This document shows, one piece after another, positions 26,723 to 35,414 of a stretch of 64,000 nucleotides of DNA (the stretch's first letter is position 1; the number at the start of each line of letters is the position of its first letter). This DNA is from Clostridium sp. DL-VIII. GTDB taxonomy: Bacteria > Bacillota > Clostridia > Clostridiales > Clostridiaceae. The stretch lies in NCBI RefSeq assembly GCF_000230835.1, contig NZ_CM001240.1:5110779-5174778 (forward strand). The letters run 5' to 3'. The notes under the pieces were generated by a model, which saw only the letters and a list, made by a program, of their open reading frames with translations, did no database searches and was not told the DNA's origin. The position numbers and the translations under genes were made by a program.

Positions 26723-28027
26723 CTATCTAACGACTCCATAAATTAATGGAACCGCTTCCCTATTTTCGCTTGTTATATGATAACTTCCAATTATATCTTT
26801 CTTTGCCTTTTCTATTTTGCTTTCATCATTTGCATGTATATACGCTAAAGTTTCACCAACTGAAACCTTATTGCCTCTCTTTTTATTTAAAACTATGCCA
26901 ACTGCTAAATCCACATTATCTTCTTTTGTTGCTCTTCCTGCTCCAAGTTCCATTGCTATAAGTCCTATGTGCTGTGAATCTATCTTTGAAACATATCCTT
27001 CTTTTTCACTCTTAACTTCCACAATATATTTAGCTTTTGGTAAAAGTTCTGTATTTTCAACCTGCTTTGGATTTCCACCTTGCGATGCAACAAATTCTTT
27101 TAATTTGTTAAGTGCAGATTTATCTTCTATTACCTTAACAAGCATCTTTCTAGCTTCTTCTACAGTTTCAGCTTTTTTCGCAAGCACTACCATATTACTT
27201 CCGAGTGTCAAGCATAATTCTAATAAATCCTCAGGACCAACACCATTTAATGTATCTATTGCTTCCTTAACCTCTAGTGCATTTCCAACTGCAAATCCTA
27301 AAGGCTGATCCATATCAGAAATTACTGCAACTGTATTCCTATTAACATTCTTTCCTATGTTAACCATGGCCTCTGCAAGTTCCTTTGCATTTTCATAAGA
27401 TTTCATAAATGCTCCATCACCAATTTTAACATCTAATACAATAGCATCTGCTCCTGCAGCAATTTTTTTACTCATTATACTCGATGATATAAGTGATATA
27501 TTTTCAACTGTTCCTGTAACATCTCTTAAAGCATACAGCTTTTTATCTGCTGGTGCCAAATCAGCTGTTTGCCCCATTATAGCTATTTTATTATTATTTA
27601 CATTCTTAATAAATTGTTCTTCACTGATTTCAACTGAAAACCCTTCAAATGATTCTAATTTATCTATTGTACCACCAGTATGACCAAGACCTCTTCCTGA
27701 CATTTTTGCAACAGGAATACCAAGTGCTGCAACCATTGGTGTAAGTACTAATGTTGTAGTATCACCAACTCCTCCAGTACTGTGTTTATCAACTTTTATT
27801 CCCTCGATGTTAGATAAGTCAAGGATATCTCCTGAATTTACCATAGCCATAGTAAGATCGCTTGTTTCTCTCATATTCATTTTTTGAAAACAAATTGCCA
27901 TAAGAAGTGCTGACACCTGATAATCTGGAATACTTCCATTGGTATAATTTTTTATGAAAAAGTTTATCTCTTCTGTTGTAAGTTCCAAGCCCGCTCTTTT
28001 TTTGCTTATTATATCAATCATTTTCAT
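26723..28027 (-). CDS. pdp: Pyrimidine-nucleoside phosphorylase
   Basis: 434 residues from the ATG at 28027 preceded by AAGAAGGTG; a longer upstream frame translates the palindromic spacer element and is not real. The family signature [16 protein letters not shown] is present, along with [19 protein letters not shown] and the C-terminal phosphorylase domain ([18 protein letters not shown]). It phosphorolyses uridine, thymidine and deoxyuridine. It could equally be called deoA; the broad-specificity pdp name is usual in Firmicutes. Confidence 0.94.
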   Translation of the reverse strand: MKMIDIISKKRAGLELTTEEINFFIKNYTNGSIPDYQVSALLMAICFQKMNMRETSDLTMAMVNSGDILDLSNIEGIKVDKHSTGGVGDTTTLVLTPMVAALGIPVAKMSGRGLGHTGGTIDKLESFEGFSVEISEEQFIKNVNNNKIAIMGQTADLAPADKKLYALRDVTGTVENISLISSSIMSKKIAAGADAIVLDVKIGDGAFMKSYENAKELAEAMVNIGKNVNRNTVAVISDMDQPLGFAVGNALEVKEAIDTLNGVGPEDLLELCLTLGSNMVVLAKKAETVEEARKMLVKVIEDKSALNKLKEFVASQGGNPKQVENTELLPKAKYIVEVKSEKEGYVSKIDSQHIGLIAMELGAGRATKEDNVDLAVGIVLNKKRGNKVSVGETLAYIHANDESKIEKAKKDIIGSYHITSENREAVPLIYGVVR

Positions 28028-28039
28028 AGAAACACCTTC

Positions 28040-28167
28040 TTTCAATTGACAATTGACAATGTACAATTGATAATTAATTATGAAATTACTTTGTAATTTC
28101 ATAATCTTTTATTTTTAGAAAAGCCCATGGCTTTTCATCTTTAACTGTTCATTGCCAATTGTGCATT
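28040..28167. repeat. MITE-like palindromic element between pdp and deoC
   Basis: The ends CAATTGACAATTGACAATG and, inverted, GCACAATTGGCAATGAACAG flank two perfect hairpins: a 13-bp stem ATTATGAAATTAC with a TTT loop (28077-28105) and AAAAGCC-CAT-GGCTTTT. It is ~128 bp with no coding capacity. It is the best preserved of four related elements in this operon. Confidence 0.6.
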
Positions 28168-28175
28168 TTTAAAAT

Positions 28176-28832
28176 TTATTTACTTTCTTTAACTATAGCG
28201 ATACTAGCGCTTGCACCTATTCTGCTTGCACCTGCATTTATCATATCCATAGCTGTCTTAAAATCTCTTATTCCCCCAGATGCTTTTACCCCCATATCAG
28301 GTCCTACAGTCTTTCTCATAAGAGCAATATCTTCTTTTGTTGCTCCACCACTTGAAAATCCTGTTGATGTCTTTACAAAATCAGCTTTAGCTTCTTTTGA
28401 AATTTCACAAGCCTTAACTTTTTCTTCATCAGTTAATAAACATGTTTCAATAATAACTTTAACTATTGCTCTTCCTGCAGCCGCATTCACTACTGCTTCT
28501 ATATCTTCTTTTAAACAGTCATAATTTTTAGCCTTCAATGCACCTACATTTATAACCATATCTATTTCGTTTGCACCATTTTTGATAGCCTCTGTAGTTT
28601 CAAATGCTTTTGCTTCCTTAGTCATAGCTCCTAATGGGAAACCAACAACTACACATGTTTTAACACTGCTTCCTGCAAGTTCAGTGCTGACTAACTTTGT
28701 GTAACATGTATTTACACAAACAGATGCAAAATTATATTCCTTTGCTTCTAAGCAAAGTCTCTTTACATCCTCAGCAGTAGCTTCCGGCTTTAATATTGTA
28801 TGATCTATATATCTAGCTATATCCATATTCAT
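28176..28832 (-). CDS. deoC: Deoxyribose-phosphate aldolase
   Basis: 218 residues, TIM-barrel aldolase. The Schiff-base lysine is K154 in [20 protein letters not shown] at the N-terminus and [10 protein letters not shown] near the C-terminus are the other signature segments. It splits deoxyribose 5-phosphate into glyceraldehyde 3-phosphate and acetaldehyde, feeding nucleoside sugar into glycolysis. It follows the transporter genes in the same orientation. Confidence 0.96.
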   Translation of the reverse strand: MNMDIARYIDHTILKPEATAEDVKRLCLEAKEYNFASVCVNTCYTKLVSTELAGSSVKTCVVVGFPLGAMTKEAKAFETTEAIKNGANEIDMVINVGALKAKNYDCLKEDIEAVVNAAAGRAIVKVIIETCLLTDEEKVKACEISKEAKADFVKTSTGFSSGGATKEDIALMRKTVGPDMGVKASGGIRDFKTAMDMINAGASRIGASASIAIVKESK

Positions 28833-28916
28833 TTACTCCTCAACTTTATTTTTTACTTACACATATTAATAATATTACAAATTTCCAATGAAATTCTTAA
28901 ATTAATCTGCCTAAAT

Positions 28917-28985
28917 TCACTTTATATAATATATATTTGAAAAAAAGCTGAAAGCTTTTCTTCAAATAAACTGTTAATTGTAAAC
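28917..28985. repeat. Degenerate palindromic remnant between deoC and the transporter
   Basis: A short AAAAGCTGAAAGCTTTT hairpin is followed by AACTGTTAATTGTAAACTGAC. This repeats the hairpin-plus-AACTGT organisation of the element at 28040-28167, apparently with one arm lost. Confidence 0.4.
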
Positions 28986-28988
28986 TGA

Positions 28989-29873
28989 CTAACGTGTTCC
29001 TTTTTCGTAAGGCACTCCATCTGCTTTAGGTGCAACTGATCTTCCAACGAAAAGAATTAAAACTACAATTGTTAAAATATATGGTAACATCGCAAGTATT
29101 TGTGATGGTATTGCAAAACTTCCTCCACCTAACACAACTGTTAGAGCCTGTGCAAATCCAAACAATAAACATGCTCCATATGCACCATGTGGAGTCCATT
29201 TTCCGAAAATAACTGCTGCTAATGCAATAAAGCCTTGCCCACTGATTGCTGTTGGAGTAAATTGAGCTATTATTGCAAGCGTCATAGCAGCTCCACCAAA
29301 TCCTGATAATATTCCAGAAATCAAAACACATGCATAACGGATTCCTGTTACACTTATTCCAAGAGTATCTGCTGCTGCTGGATGCTCTCCTACAGCACGA
29401 ACACGAAGTCCCCATTTTGTTCTGTATAAAATGAACCATACAACTATTGTGATTATTATTGCTAAGATAACTGTGATGTCCACACCAAATACCTTTGGTA
29501 ATTTAACAGGAACTGGCTTAGTCATAGTAGCACCTTCAAATAACAGCCTACATAAAAATAGAGAAAAACCGGAACCTAGTAGATTTATAGCAATACCTGA
29601 GATTGTTTGGTCTGCATTAAATGTTACTGAAGCTACCGCATGTAATAAAGCCATTATTCCACCTGCAATTCCTGCTGCTAGGAATCCAAACCACGCGTTA
29701 CCAGAATAGTATCCTACTGCTGCACCTGTAAAAGCACCTATAGTCATCATACCTTCGATCCCAATATTTACGACTCCAGATCGCTCAGAAACAACGCCTC
29801 CTAACGCTCCAAAAATTAATGGTGCAGAATACATTAATGTAATACCTATTAATAATGTTATGCTACTTAGCAT
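28989..29873 (-). CDS. nupQ: Nucleoside ABC transporter permease (second permease)
   Basis: About 294 residues from the ATG at 29873 (GAGAGGTG eight bases upstream; the alternative GTG three codons earlier overlaps the ribosome site). Multiple membrane helices; BPD_transp_2 family, with the EAA-like loop KWGLRVRAVGEHPAAADTLGI. With NupP it forms the channel for BMP-type nucleoside uptake. It overlaps nupP by 11 bp. Symbol by analogy with the Bacillus nupNOPQ system. Confidence 0.9.
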   Translation of the reverse strand: MLSSITLLIGITLMYSAPLIFGALGGVVSERSGVVNIGIEGMMTIGAFTGAAVGYYSGNAWFGFLAAGIAGGIMALLHAVASVTFNADQTISGIAINLLGSGFSLFLCRLLFEGATMTKPVPVKLPKVFGVDITVILAIIITIVVWFILYRTKWGLRVRAVGEHPAAADTLGISVTGIRYACVLISGILSGFGGAAMTLAIIAQFTPTAISGQGFIALAAVIFGKWTPHGAYGACLLFGFAQALTVVLGGGSFAIPSQILAMLPYILTIVVLILFVGRSVAPKADGVPYEKGTR

Positions 29874-30990
29874 TCTTTTCACCTCTCTTCACAAGTCTAT
29901 CGGCTAAAATAGGTACTATTCTAGTCAATGCGACAAAGAATACTATGGTACCTATCATAATATTTATTATTTCTGATGGTGCACCTATAGCAGATTGTAC
30001 GGATTGCCCTCCATATAATAGGCCTCCATAAAGTAATCCGCCAAATATACATCCAATTGGTGAACTTCCTGCAATCAATGCAACTGATAATCCATTAAAG
30101 CCATAGTTTTCAAAAGCTGCCAAAGTAGATAGTTTATGCGGTGCAGTTCCAGTAATAATCAACGCACCTGCAAGTCCTGATAGTGCACCTGCAATTACCA
30201 TTGATTGTATTATATTACGATTAACATTTATTCCTGCAAATTCAGCTGCATCCTTATTTAATCCAACTGCGCGTAACTCGTATCCTTTAGTAGATTTATA
30301 TAATAATATTGATATTACTACCGCCATTATGATTGCTATTATAATTCCAATATTTACATCAGTTTTTATTAGCACTTCAGAAAGCCATGGAGTATTTGAA
30401 AGTGTTTTAATTCCAGCATCTGAAGTCTTCCAATTGCTCAATATTGAAGTGAACCCAGATTCATTAATCATAAAAGTACTTGTTGAATCTGGTTGATGAA
30501 ATGCATCACTTGCTACAACAAAATTACACAAATATAATGCAATCCAATTCAGCATTATACTCGTTATAACCTCATGTATACCAAACTTCGCCTTGAGTAC
30601 TCCTACGATGCCGCCAAATATTGCTCCAGCTATAACTCCAGATAAAATTACTACTGGAACCTCTAATACTGCTGGTAAATTTAGCTTTATTCCAACTATT
30701 GTTGCAGCAATTGTCCCTATAATATATTGACCTTCAGCTCCTATATTGAATAAGCCTGTTTTAAAAGCAAATGCAACACTAAGACCTGTTAAAATTATAG
30801 GTGTAGCCTTAATTACTGTATTTGAAATATATTTAGGTCTTGAAAAAATTCCATTAAAAAGTGCACTAAAAGCATCCATTGAATTATACCCTGCTGCACT
30901 AAGTACTATTGCAGAAACTAAAAATCCAAAAAATATTGCAATAAATGTTGAAGTAACTGGCTTTTTAAGAATCTTTGCCACTGTTTTCAT
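29863..30990 (-). CDS. nupP: Nucleoside ABC transporter permease (first permease)
   Basis: 375 residues, ~9-10 hydrophobic segments, BPD_transp_2 family. It has an NIGAEGQYIIG motif and a cytoplasmic loop TKGYELRAVGLNKDAAEFAGI for contact with the ATPase. It carries a ~60-residue extracytoplasmic insertion between helices, usual for the larger permease of this pair. It overlaps the ATPase gene by 26 bp and the second permease by 11 bp, so the three are tightly coupled. Confidence 0.91.
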   Translation of the reverse strand: MKTVAKILKKPVTSTFIAIFFGFLVSAIVLSAAGYNSMDAFSALFNGIFSRPKYISNTVIKATPIILTGLSVAFAFKTGLFNIGAEGQYIIGTIAATIVGIKLNLPAVLEVPVVILSGVIAGAIFGGIVGVLKAKFGIHEVITSIMLNWIALYLCNFVVASDAFHQPDSTSTFMINESGFTSILSNWKTSDAGIKTLSNTPWLSEVLIKTDVNIGIIIAIIMAVVISILLYKSTKGYELRAVGLNKDAAEFAGINVNRNIIQSMVIAGALSGLAGALIITGTAPHKLSTLAAFENYGFNGLSVALIAGSSPIGCIFGGLLYGGLLYGGQSVQSAIGAPSEIINIMIGTIVFFVALTRIVPILADRLVKRGEKNAK

Positions 30991-32515
30991 TTCGTTTACC
31001 TCCCGCCATTAATAAACCTATTGTATTTTCATCAACTTCTCCTTGTTTAAATGTGTCTACAATAGTTCCAGCATAAATTACAGCTATAGTGTCAGAAACA
31101 TTCATAACTTCATCAAGCTCAAAGGAAACTAAAAGAACAGCTTTCCCCTTATCTCTTTCTCTAATCAATGTTTTATGAACATATTCTATTGCTCCTACGT
31201 CCAAACCACGAGTTGGCTGCACCGCAATTAATAAATCTGGATCATTAGCTACTTCTCTAGCAATAATAACCTTTTGTTGATTTCCTCCTGATAATCCTCT
31301 AACAGGAGCTAATTCACAGTTATCAGGTCTTATATCATATTGTTTTATCATATCTTTAGTATGCGAAATAATTTCATTATTATTTAAGAAACCATTTTTA
31401 CAATATGGCTTACTTTTGTATTTTTCTATTACTACATTTTCAGCAACAGTAAAATCTAATACAAGTCCTCGCTTTTGTCTGTCCTCATGTATTGTTGCAA
31501 CTTTATTCTTAATTACATTTTCAGTTGTAGTATTTTGTATTTCTGCTCCATTTATTTTAATGGTACCGCTTTCACATTTTGTTAGGCATGTAATAGCTTC
31601 TATTAATTCCTTTTGTCCATTCCCATCAATTCCTGCAATACCAACGATTTCTCCTTTATGTACCTTAAGTGATAAATTTTTAACTGCATCTAACTTTCTT
31701 TCATCCTTCACTGTTAGATTATCTATTTCAAATATAACATTTTCTGGATTTGCTGGTGTTTTATCAACAACCAACTTAACTGAATGACCTACCATCATAG
31801 TAGCAAGTTCATCTTCATTTACTTCTTTAACATTAACAGTATCTATATATTGTCCTCTTCTAATAATTGTACAAACATCAGAGGATTCCTTTATTTCTTT
31901 TAATTTATGAGTAATTATAATTATTGTCTTTCCATCAGCAATAAGATTATGCATAATGCCTATTAAATCTTCAATTTCCTGCGGAGTAAGTACAGCTGTT
32001 GGCTCATCTAATATTAATAAATCTGCTCCTCGATATAATGCTTTTAATATTTCTATACGCTGCTGCATACCTACAGAAATATCTTCTACCTTAGCATCTG
32101 GATCCACTTCTAATCCATATTTTTTAACTATATTTACTATTTCCTCACGTGCTTTTTTCATATCTAACATTCCAAATTTGCTTGTAATTTCACTACCTAA
32201 CACTATATTTTGTGTTACTGTAAAATTATCAACTAACATAAAATGTTGGTGAACCATTCCAATTCCATTCTCAATAGCAATATTAGGATTTTTTATATTT
32301 ATCTTTTCACCGTTAAGATATATCTCTCCTTGGTCAGCTTGATATAATCCGTAAAGCACATTCATTAATGTACTTTTCCCTGCTCCGTTTTCTCCGAGCA
32401 ATGCATGAATTGTACCTTTTTTAATATCAAGATTTATATTATCTAAAGCACAGAACGAGCCAAACTTTTTTGTAATCCCACGCATTTGCACTGCATATTG
32501 TTTGCTAATTTCCAT
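30965..32515 (-). CDS. nupO: Nucleoside ABC transporter ATP-binding protein (tandem ABC)
   Basis: 516 residues with two nucleotide-binding domains. The first has Walker A GENGAGKST, signature ISVGMQQR and Walker B LLILDEPTAVL. The second has a degenerate Walker A (GIDGNGQKE), signature LSGGNQQKV and a Walker B region DLLIAVQPTRGLD. One normal and one degenerate site is typical of the sugar/nucleoside CUT2-like ATPases. GGGAGG ribosome site. It energises nucleoside import with NupP/NupQ. Confidence 0.94.
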   Translation of the reverse strand: MEISKQYAVQMRGITKKFGSFCALDNINLDIKKGTIHALLGENGAGKSTLMNVLYGLYQADQGEIYLNGEKINIKNPNIAIENGIGMVHQHFMLVDNFTVTQNIVLGSEITSKFGMLDMKKAREEIVNIVKKYGLEVDPDAKVEDISVGMQQRIEILKALYRGADLLILDEPTAVLTPQEIEDLIGIMHNLIADGKTIIIITHKLKEIKESSDVCTIIRRGQYIDTVNVKEVNEDELATMMVGHSVKLVVDKTPANPENVIFEIDNLTVKDERKLDAVKNLSLKVHKGEIVGIAGIDGNGQKELIEAITCLTKCESGTIKINGAEIQNTTTENVIKNKVATIHEDRQKRGLVLDFTVAENVVIEKYKSKPYCKNGFLNNNEIISHTKDMIKQYDIRPDNCELAPVRGLSGGNQQKVIIAREVANDPDLLIAVQPTRGLDVGAIEYVHKTLIRERDKGKAVLLVSFELDEVMNVSDTIAVIYAGTIVDTFKQGEVDENTIGLLMAGGKRNENSGKDS

Positions 32516-32535
32516 ACAAGGTCCTCCCTTAATTT

Positions 32536-32577
32536 ATATGCTTTGCTAACTGGGATTTACTAGTTAGCAAAGCATAT
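32536..32577 (-). other. Intercistronic hairpin between nupN and nupO
   Basis: A 16-bp perfect stem (ATATGCTTTGCTAACT and complement) with a 10-nt loop. On the minus strand no U-run follows, so it is not a standard terminator. It is more likely an mRNA-stabilising 3' end that keeps the binding-protein message more abundant than the transporter message. Confidence 0.7.
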
Positions 32578-32607
32578 GTATTTTAATATTATTGCTTTTT
32601 TTGAGTA

Positions 32608-33678
32608 TTATTTACCAAAGGCATCAAAAGTTTCTTTATTATAAGGTGGAACTATTGTACCATCTTTAATCTTATCTTGAATTGCCATAGCTGCTTTATA
32701 TACTTCTGGATCCATATTTTTATTTTCAGTTGGAATACCTACAGCATTTTCTTTTAAACCATAAGTAAATGTTTGCCCACCAATTTTAGTTCCACTCATA
32801 GCTTCTTTTGAAAGATTTTCAACAGCAACATTTGCTAATTTTAATGCTGATGTTAAAACATTATCAGGAGCTAAATATGCTTGGTCACGGTCAACACCTA
32901 TTGCAAATTTGTTTGCTTCCTTAGCTGCTTCAATTACACCTACACCTGCACCACCTGCTGCATGGAATACAATATCGCATCCTGAAGAGAACATTTTTTG
33001 TGCAATTGCTTTTCCTTTTGAAGCATCAGAGAAACTTTCAGCATATTGAACATCTACAGAAATATCTTTTCCTAATTCTTTTGCTGCATAAGCTACTCCA
33101 GCTTGGTATCCATATTGGAATTGATCTATAATTCCACTTGTTATACCACCAACAAATCCTACTTTATTAGTTTTAGTTGTCTTTCCTGCAATATAACCTA
33201 CCATGAATGATGGCTCTTGAGCTTTAAACATAACTCCTGTAACATTAGCCGGAGTCTTATCTTCACCTGTTGTTGGATCTACGTATGCATTATCAACTAT
33301 AGCATAGTTAACATCTGGATTTGATTTTGCTGAATTTAATATTGCATCTGCCATTGCAAATCCAATACCCCATACTAACTTATTGCCCCCATCAACTGAT
33401 TTATCTAAATTTGTAGCATAATCTGATTCTTGTTTAGATTCTAAGTAACTTACCTTAGCTCCTTTATTATTTTTCTCGAAGCTTTGTAAGCCTTCCCATG
33501 AAGATTGATTAAATGATTGGTCATTTACTCCACCTGTATCAGTTACCATTGCAACCTTAAATTCTTTTTCAGTGCTAGTACCTTGATCAGCTGTTTTAGT
33601 ACCGCTTGATCCACATCCAGCAAATAATGTTACTGTTACTGCTGAAACTGCTAATAATGATAATAATTTTTTCTTCAT
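32608..33678 (-). CDS. nupN: BMP-family nucleoside-binding lipoprotein
   Basis: 356 residues. Lipoprotein signal peptide with lipobox LFAGC (Cys ~22), then a Bmp/PnrA substrate-binding domain (VAMVTDTGGVNDQSFNQSSWEG, IVDNAYVDP, VGFVGGITSGI, GCDIVFHAAGGAG). Anchored outside the membrane, it delivers nucleosides to NupOPQ. First gene of the operon nupN-nupO-nupP-nupQ-deoC-pdp-deoB-cdd-deoD. AGGAGG ribosome site. Confidence 0.95.
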   Translation of the reverse strand: MKKKLLSLLAVSAVTVTLFAGCGSSGTKTADQGTSTEKEFKVAMVTDTGGVNDQSFNQSSWEGLQSFEKNNKGAKVSYLESKQESDYATNLDKSVDGGNKLVWGIGFAMADAILNSAKSNPDVNYAIVDNAYVDPTTGEDKTPANVTGVMFKAQEPSFMVGYIAGKTTKTNKVGFVGGITSGIIDQFQYGYQAGVAYAAKELGKDISVDVQYAESFSDASKGKAIAQKMFSSGCDIVFHAAGGAGVGVIEAAKEANKFAIGVDRDQAYLAPDNVLTSALKLANVAVENLSKEAMSGTKIGGQTFTYGLKENAVGIPTENKNMDPEVYKAAMAIQDKIKDGTIVPPYNKETFDAFGK

Positions 33679-33698
33679 TAAATTTCCTCCTAAAATAT

Positions 33699-33729
33699 AA
33701 TATTTAATATTTAATATTTAATATTTAAA
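33699..33729. repeat. Tandem TTTAATA repeat in nupN leader
   Basis: About four copies of a 7-bp unit (TTTAATA) lie 20-50 bp upstream of the nupN start codon, just before its ribosome site. Low complexity; possibly an unstructured leader. Confidence 0.6.
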
Positions 33730-33782
33730 ATCATGAATTTTACATGACCTAAATCCAATAGGGCTTTTATTAATATAAATAT

Positions 33783-33819
33783 GGTACTATATTAAAAATA
33801 TGTTACCTTTAGCATTATA
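33783..33819 (-). promoter_or_regulatory. Candidate nup/deo operon promoter with downstream dyad
   Basis: On the minus strand, TATAAT (33814-33819) is followed 7 bp later by an 11-bp dyad with 9 matching pairs, GGTAACATATT-TTT-AATATAGTACC (33783-33807). The dyad is placed where a repressor would block initiation. The -35 (TTAAGT at 18 bp) is weak. The LacI-family protein encoded next to the operon is the obvious candidate regulator, though the dyad lacks the central CG typical of that family. Confidence 0.45.
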
Positions 33820-33961
33820 ATAGATAAACAAATCAAAACTTAATTTATTACTTATAAATTTCAGCTTATAGCTTATTAAAAATATCGGTTGCAAGTTATA
33901 AATTTAATTTATATGTTTGATATCTATAACTATAAAACAAGATTATACCCCATTGTATATC

Positions 33962-34987
33962 TTACCTTAATCTTTTTTCTGAACCTCTGGCTACTATTTG
34001 TGGTGAAATAATCAGCCTTTTAAGCCCTGAATTATTATTCTTCTTATTATCTATAACTTCACAAAGCATCTCCATTGAAGCTCTGCCTAATTCAATCGGA
34101 CAATCTTCCATATATGTAATATTAAGTCCTACTATGTCTAAAAAATCTATTTTATCGAATCCTACTATTGCTAAGTCTCTAGGTATATCTTTATTTTTCT
34201 CCTTTAAAGCCTTTATTACCCCCATGGTCATCATATTACTACAGATTATTAGTGCTGTAGGAGGTTCCTTTTCATCAATCAGCTTCTTGGTTAATTCATA
34301 TGCCTTATCTAATTTAAAATCACCGTGATAAACATACCTATTATCAAATAGAATATCACTATTTTTTAAAGCTCTTTGATAACCTATTAGCCTGTCTATT
34401 TGAGGTTCTGAACTTAGAAATCCTGTCATAATTCCTATTTTAGTATGCCCTTCTTTAATCAATAAATTCGTTGCATCGAATCCGCCTTTTACATTATCTA
34501 CAAAAACCCCATTTAGTTCTACAAATCTCACATCTGCTGAAGCTAAAACTATCGGAATGTTTAAGTTCTCTATTGTCTTTATATATATATCATTGCACTT
34601 TTCTTCCCCAAAGCCCGGCGTCATAATAATTCCTTTAATTCTCTGTTCCTTAAGTAAGTTTAGTGCACGTACCTCTTTATCTAAATAATTATTTGTATTA
34701 AATAAGATTATATTCAAATTATTTTTTTCAGCTATCTCACTAATTCCCTTTATTATCTCTCCAAAGTAGGCATTAGTTATGTCAGGAACAATAACGCCTA
34801 TAGTATTAGTTTCACTTTTTGATAAGCTCCTAGCAATTGCACTTGGCGTATAATTCATCTCTTTTATTGCTACTAATATTCTTGCTTTAGTATCTTCCTT
34901 TACATATCCCGAATTATTAAGAACCCTTGAAACTGTTGCCGCCGAGACTTTCGCTCTCTTCGCTATATCACTTATTGTTACTGGCAT
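33962..34987 (-). CDS. LacI-family transcriptional regulator
   Basis: About 341 residues starting at the ATG at 34987 (GGGGTGGG just upstream; a GTG three codons earlier is the alternative). The N-terminal helix-turn-helix and hinge (VTISDIAKRAKVSAATVSRVLNNSG, then SAIARSLSKSETNTIGVI) is followed by a periplasmic-binding-protein-like sensor domain. It is probably the regulator of the adjacent nucleoside operon. Its own promoter carries a CG-centred cre/LacI-type dyad at +1 and its leader can fold into a terminator-like structure. The effector is unknown. Confidence 0.88.
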   Translation of the reverse strand: MPVTISDIAKRAKVSAATVSRVLNNSGYVKEDTKARILVAIKEMNYTPSAIARSLSKSETNTIGVIVPDITNAYFGEIIKGISEIAEKNNLNIILFNTNNYLDKEVRALNLLKEQRIKGIIMTPGFGEEKCNDIYIKTIENLNIPIVLASADVRFVELNGVFVDNVKGGFDATNLLIKEGHTKIGIMTGFLSSEPQIDRLIGYQRALKNSDILFDNRYVYHGDFKLDKAYELTKKLIDEKEPPTALIICSNMMTMGVIKALKEKNKDIPRDLAIVGFDKIDFLDIVGLNITYMEDCPIELGRASMEMLCEVIDNKKNNNSGLKRLIISPQIVARGSEKRLR

Positions 34988-35008
34988 AAAACCCACCCCA
35001 TTACAATA

Positions 35009-35090
35009 TAAAAAAATACCTTACTGATCTTTAGCTTTTTAAAAGCTAAAACTGAAATACTATTCCCCATTCATATTTCTAAGGTATTTT
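35009..35090 (-). other. Three-way-junction leader with terminator-like end, upstream of lacI-type gene
   Basis: Read on the minus strand, AAAATACCTTA pairs with TAAGGTATTTT. Between them are two hairpins, GAAATA/TATTTC with a purine-rich 14-nt loop and TTTAGCTTTT/AAAAGCTAAA. A run of T residues follows the closing arm. The loop contains AATGGGG, repeated at the gene's own ribosome site. The shape suggests an attenuator or riboswitch, but it matches no class I know. Confidence 0.5.
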
Positions 35091-35143
35091 CTAATTTAAG
35101 CTACTCTTTTTATTTCTTAAATTATAAATCATAGTGCGATTTA

Positions 35144-35191
35144 TGGTATCGCTTCCACATTTATAATAATATATTCGGAATATGATGTCAA
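35144..35191 (-). promoter_or_regulatory. Promoter of lacI-type gene with cre-like operator at the start point
   Basis: On the minus strand: TTGACA (35186-35191), 17 bp, TATTAT (35163-35168). The predicted +1 near 35156 falls in TGGTATCGCTTCCA (35144-35157), which fits the cre pattern TGNNANCGNTNNCA in both orientations. This implies repression by CcpA or by the LacI-type protein itself. Confidence 0.72.
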
Positions 35192-35414
35192 TATTCTTAT
35201 ATTTTATCATTTATATCTCATTAGTACATACTATTTTCTTTTATACTATAGTATTCATCTATATTTCAAGTAATTTTATATTATATTTATGTTAAAAATG
35301 TCTACTATTTTTACAAAAATAATTAAATAATATACTTTTTTTACACTAAATTTATATTATCATTAAGAAAGCAATCCAAATACTTACTATTCAGACTGCT
35401 TCTTTTCTATTTTT
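35192..35414. other. AT-rich spacer, nothing recognised
   Basis: Region between the lacI-type promoter and the aminotransferase stop. With the leader and promoter it makes a 427-bp gap. I see no ORF and no convincing terminator for the aminotransferase gene. Confidence 0.4.

Noticed and set aside
26723..28102. Longer pdp reading frame starting at 28102
   Set aside because: The extra 25 codons translate the palindromic spacer element and lack a ribosome site; the ATG at 28027 has one.
29026..29439. 137-codon frame overlapping the nupQ permease gene
   Set aside because: Same strand but different frame inside a clear permease; Cys/Ser/Trp-rich composition typical of an out-of-frame reading.
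33699..33729. TTTAATA tandem repeat as phase-variation tract
   Set aside because: It sits in the untranslated leader between promoter and ribosome site with no obvious effect on frame or promoter spacing.
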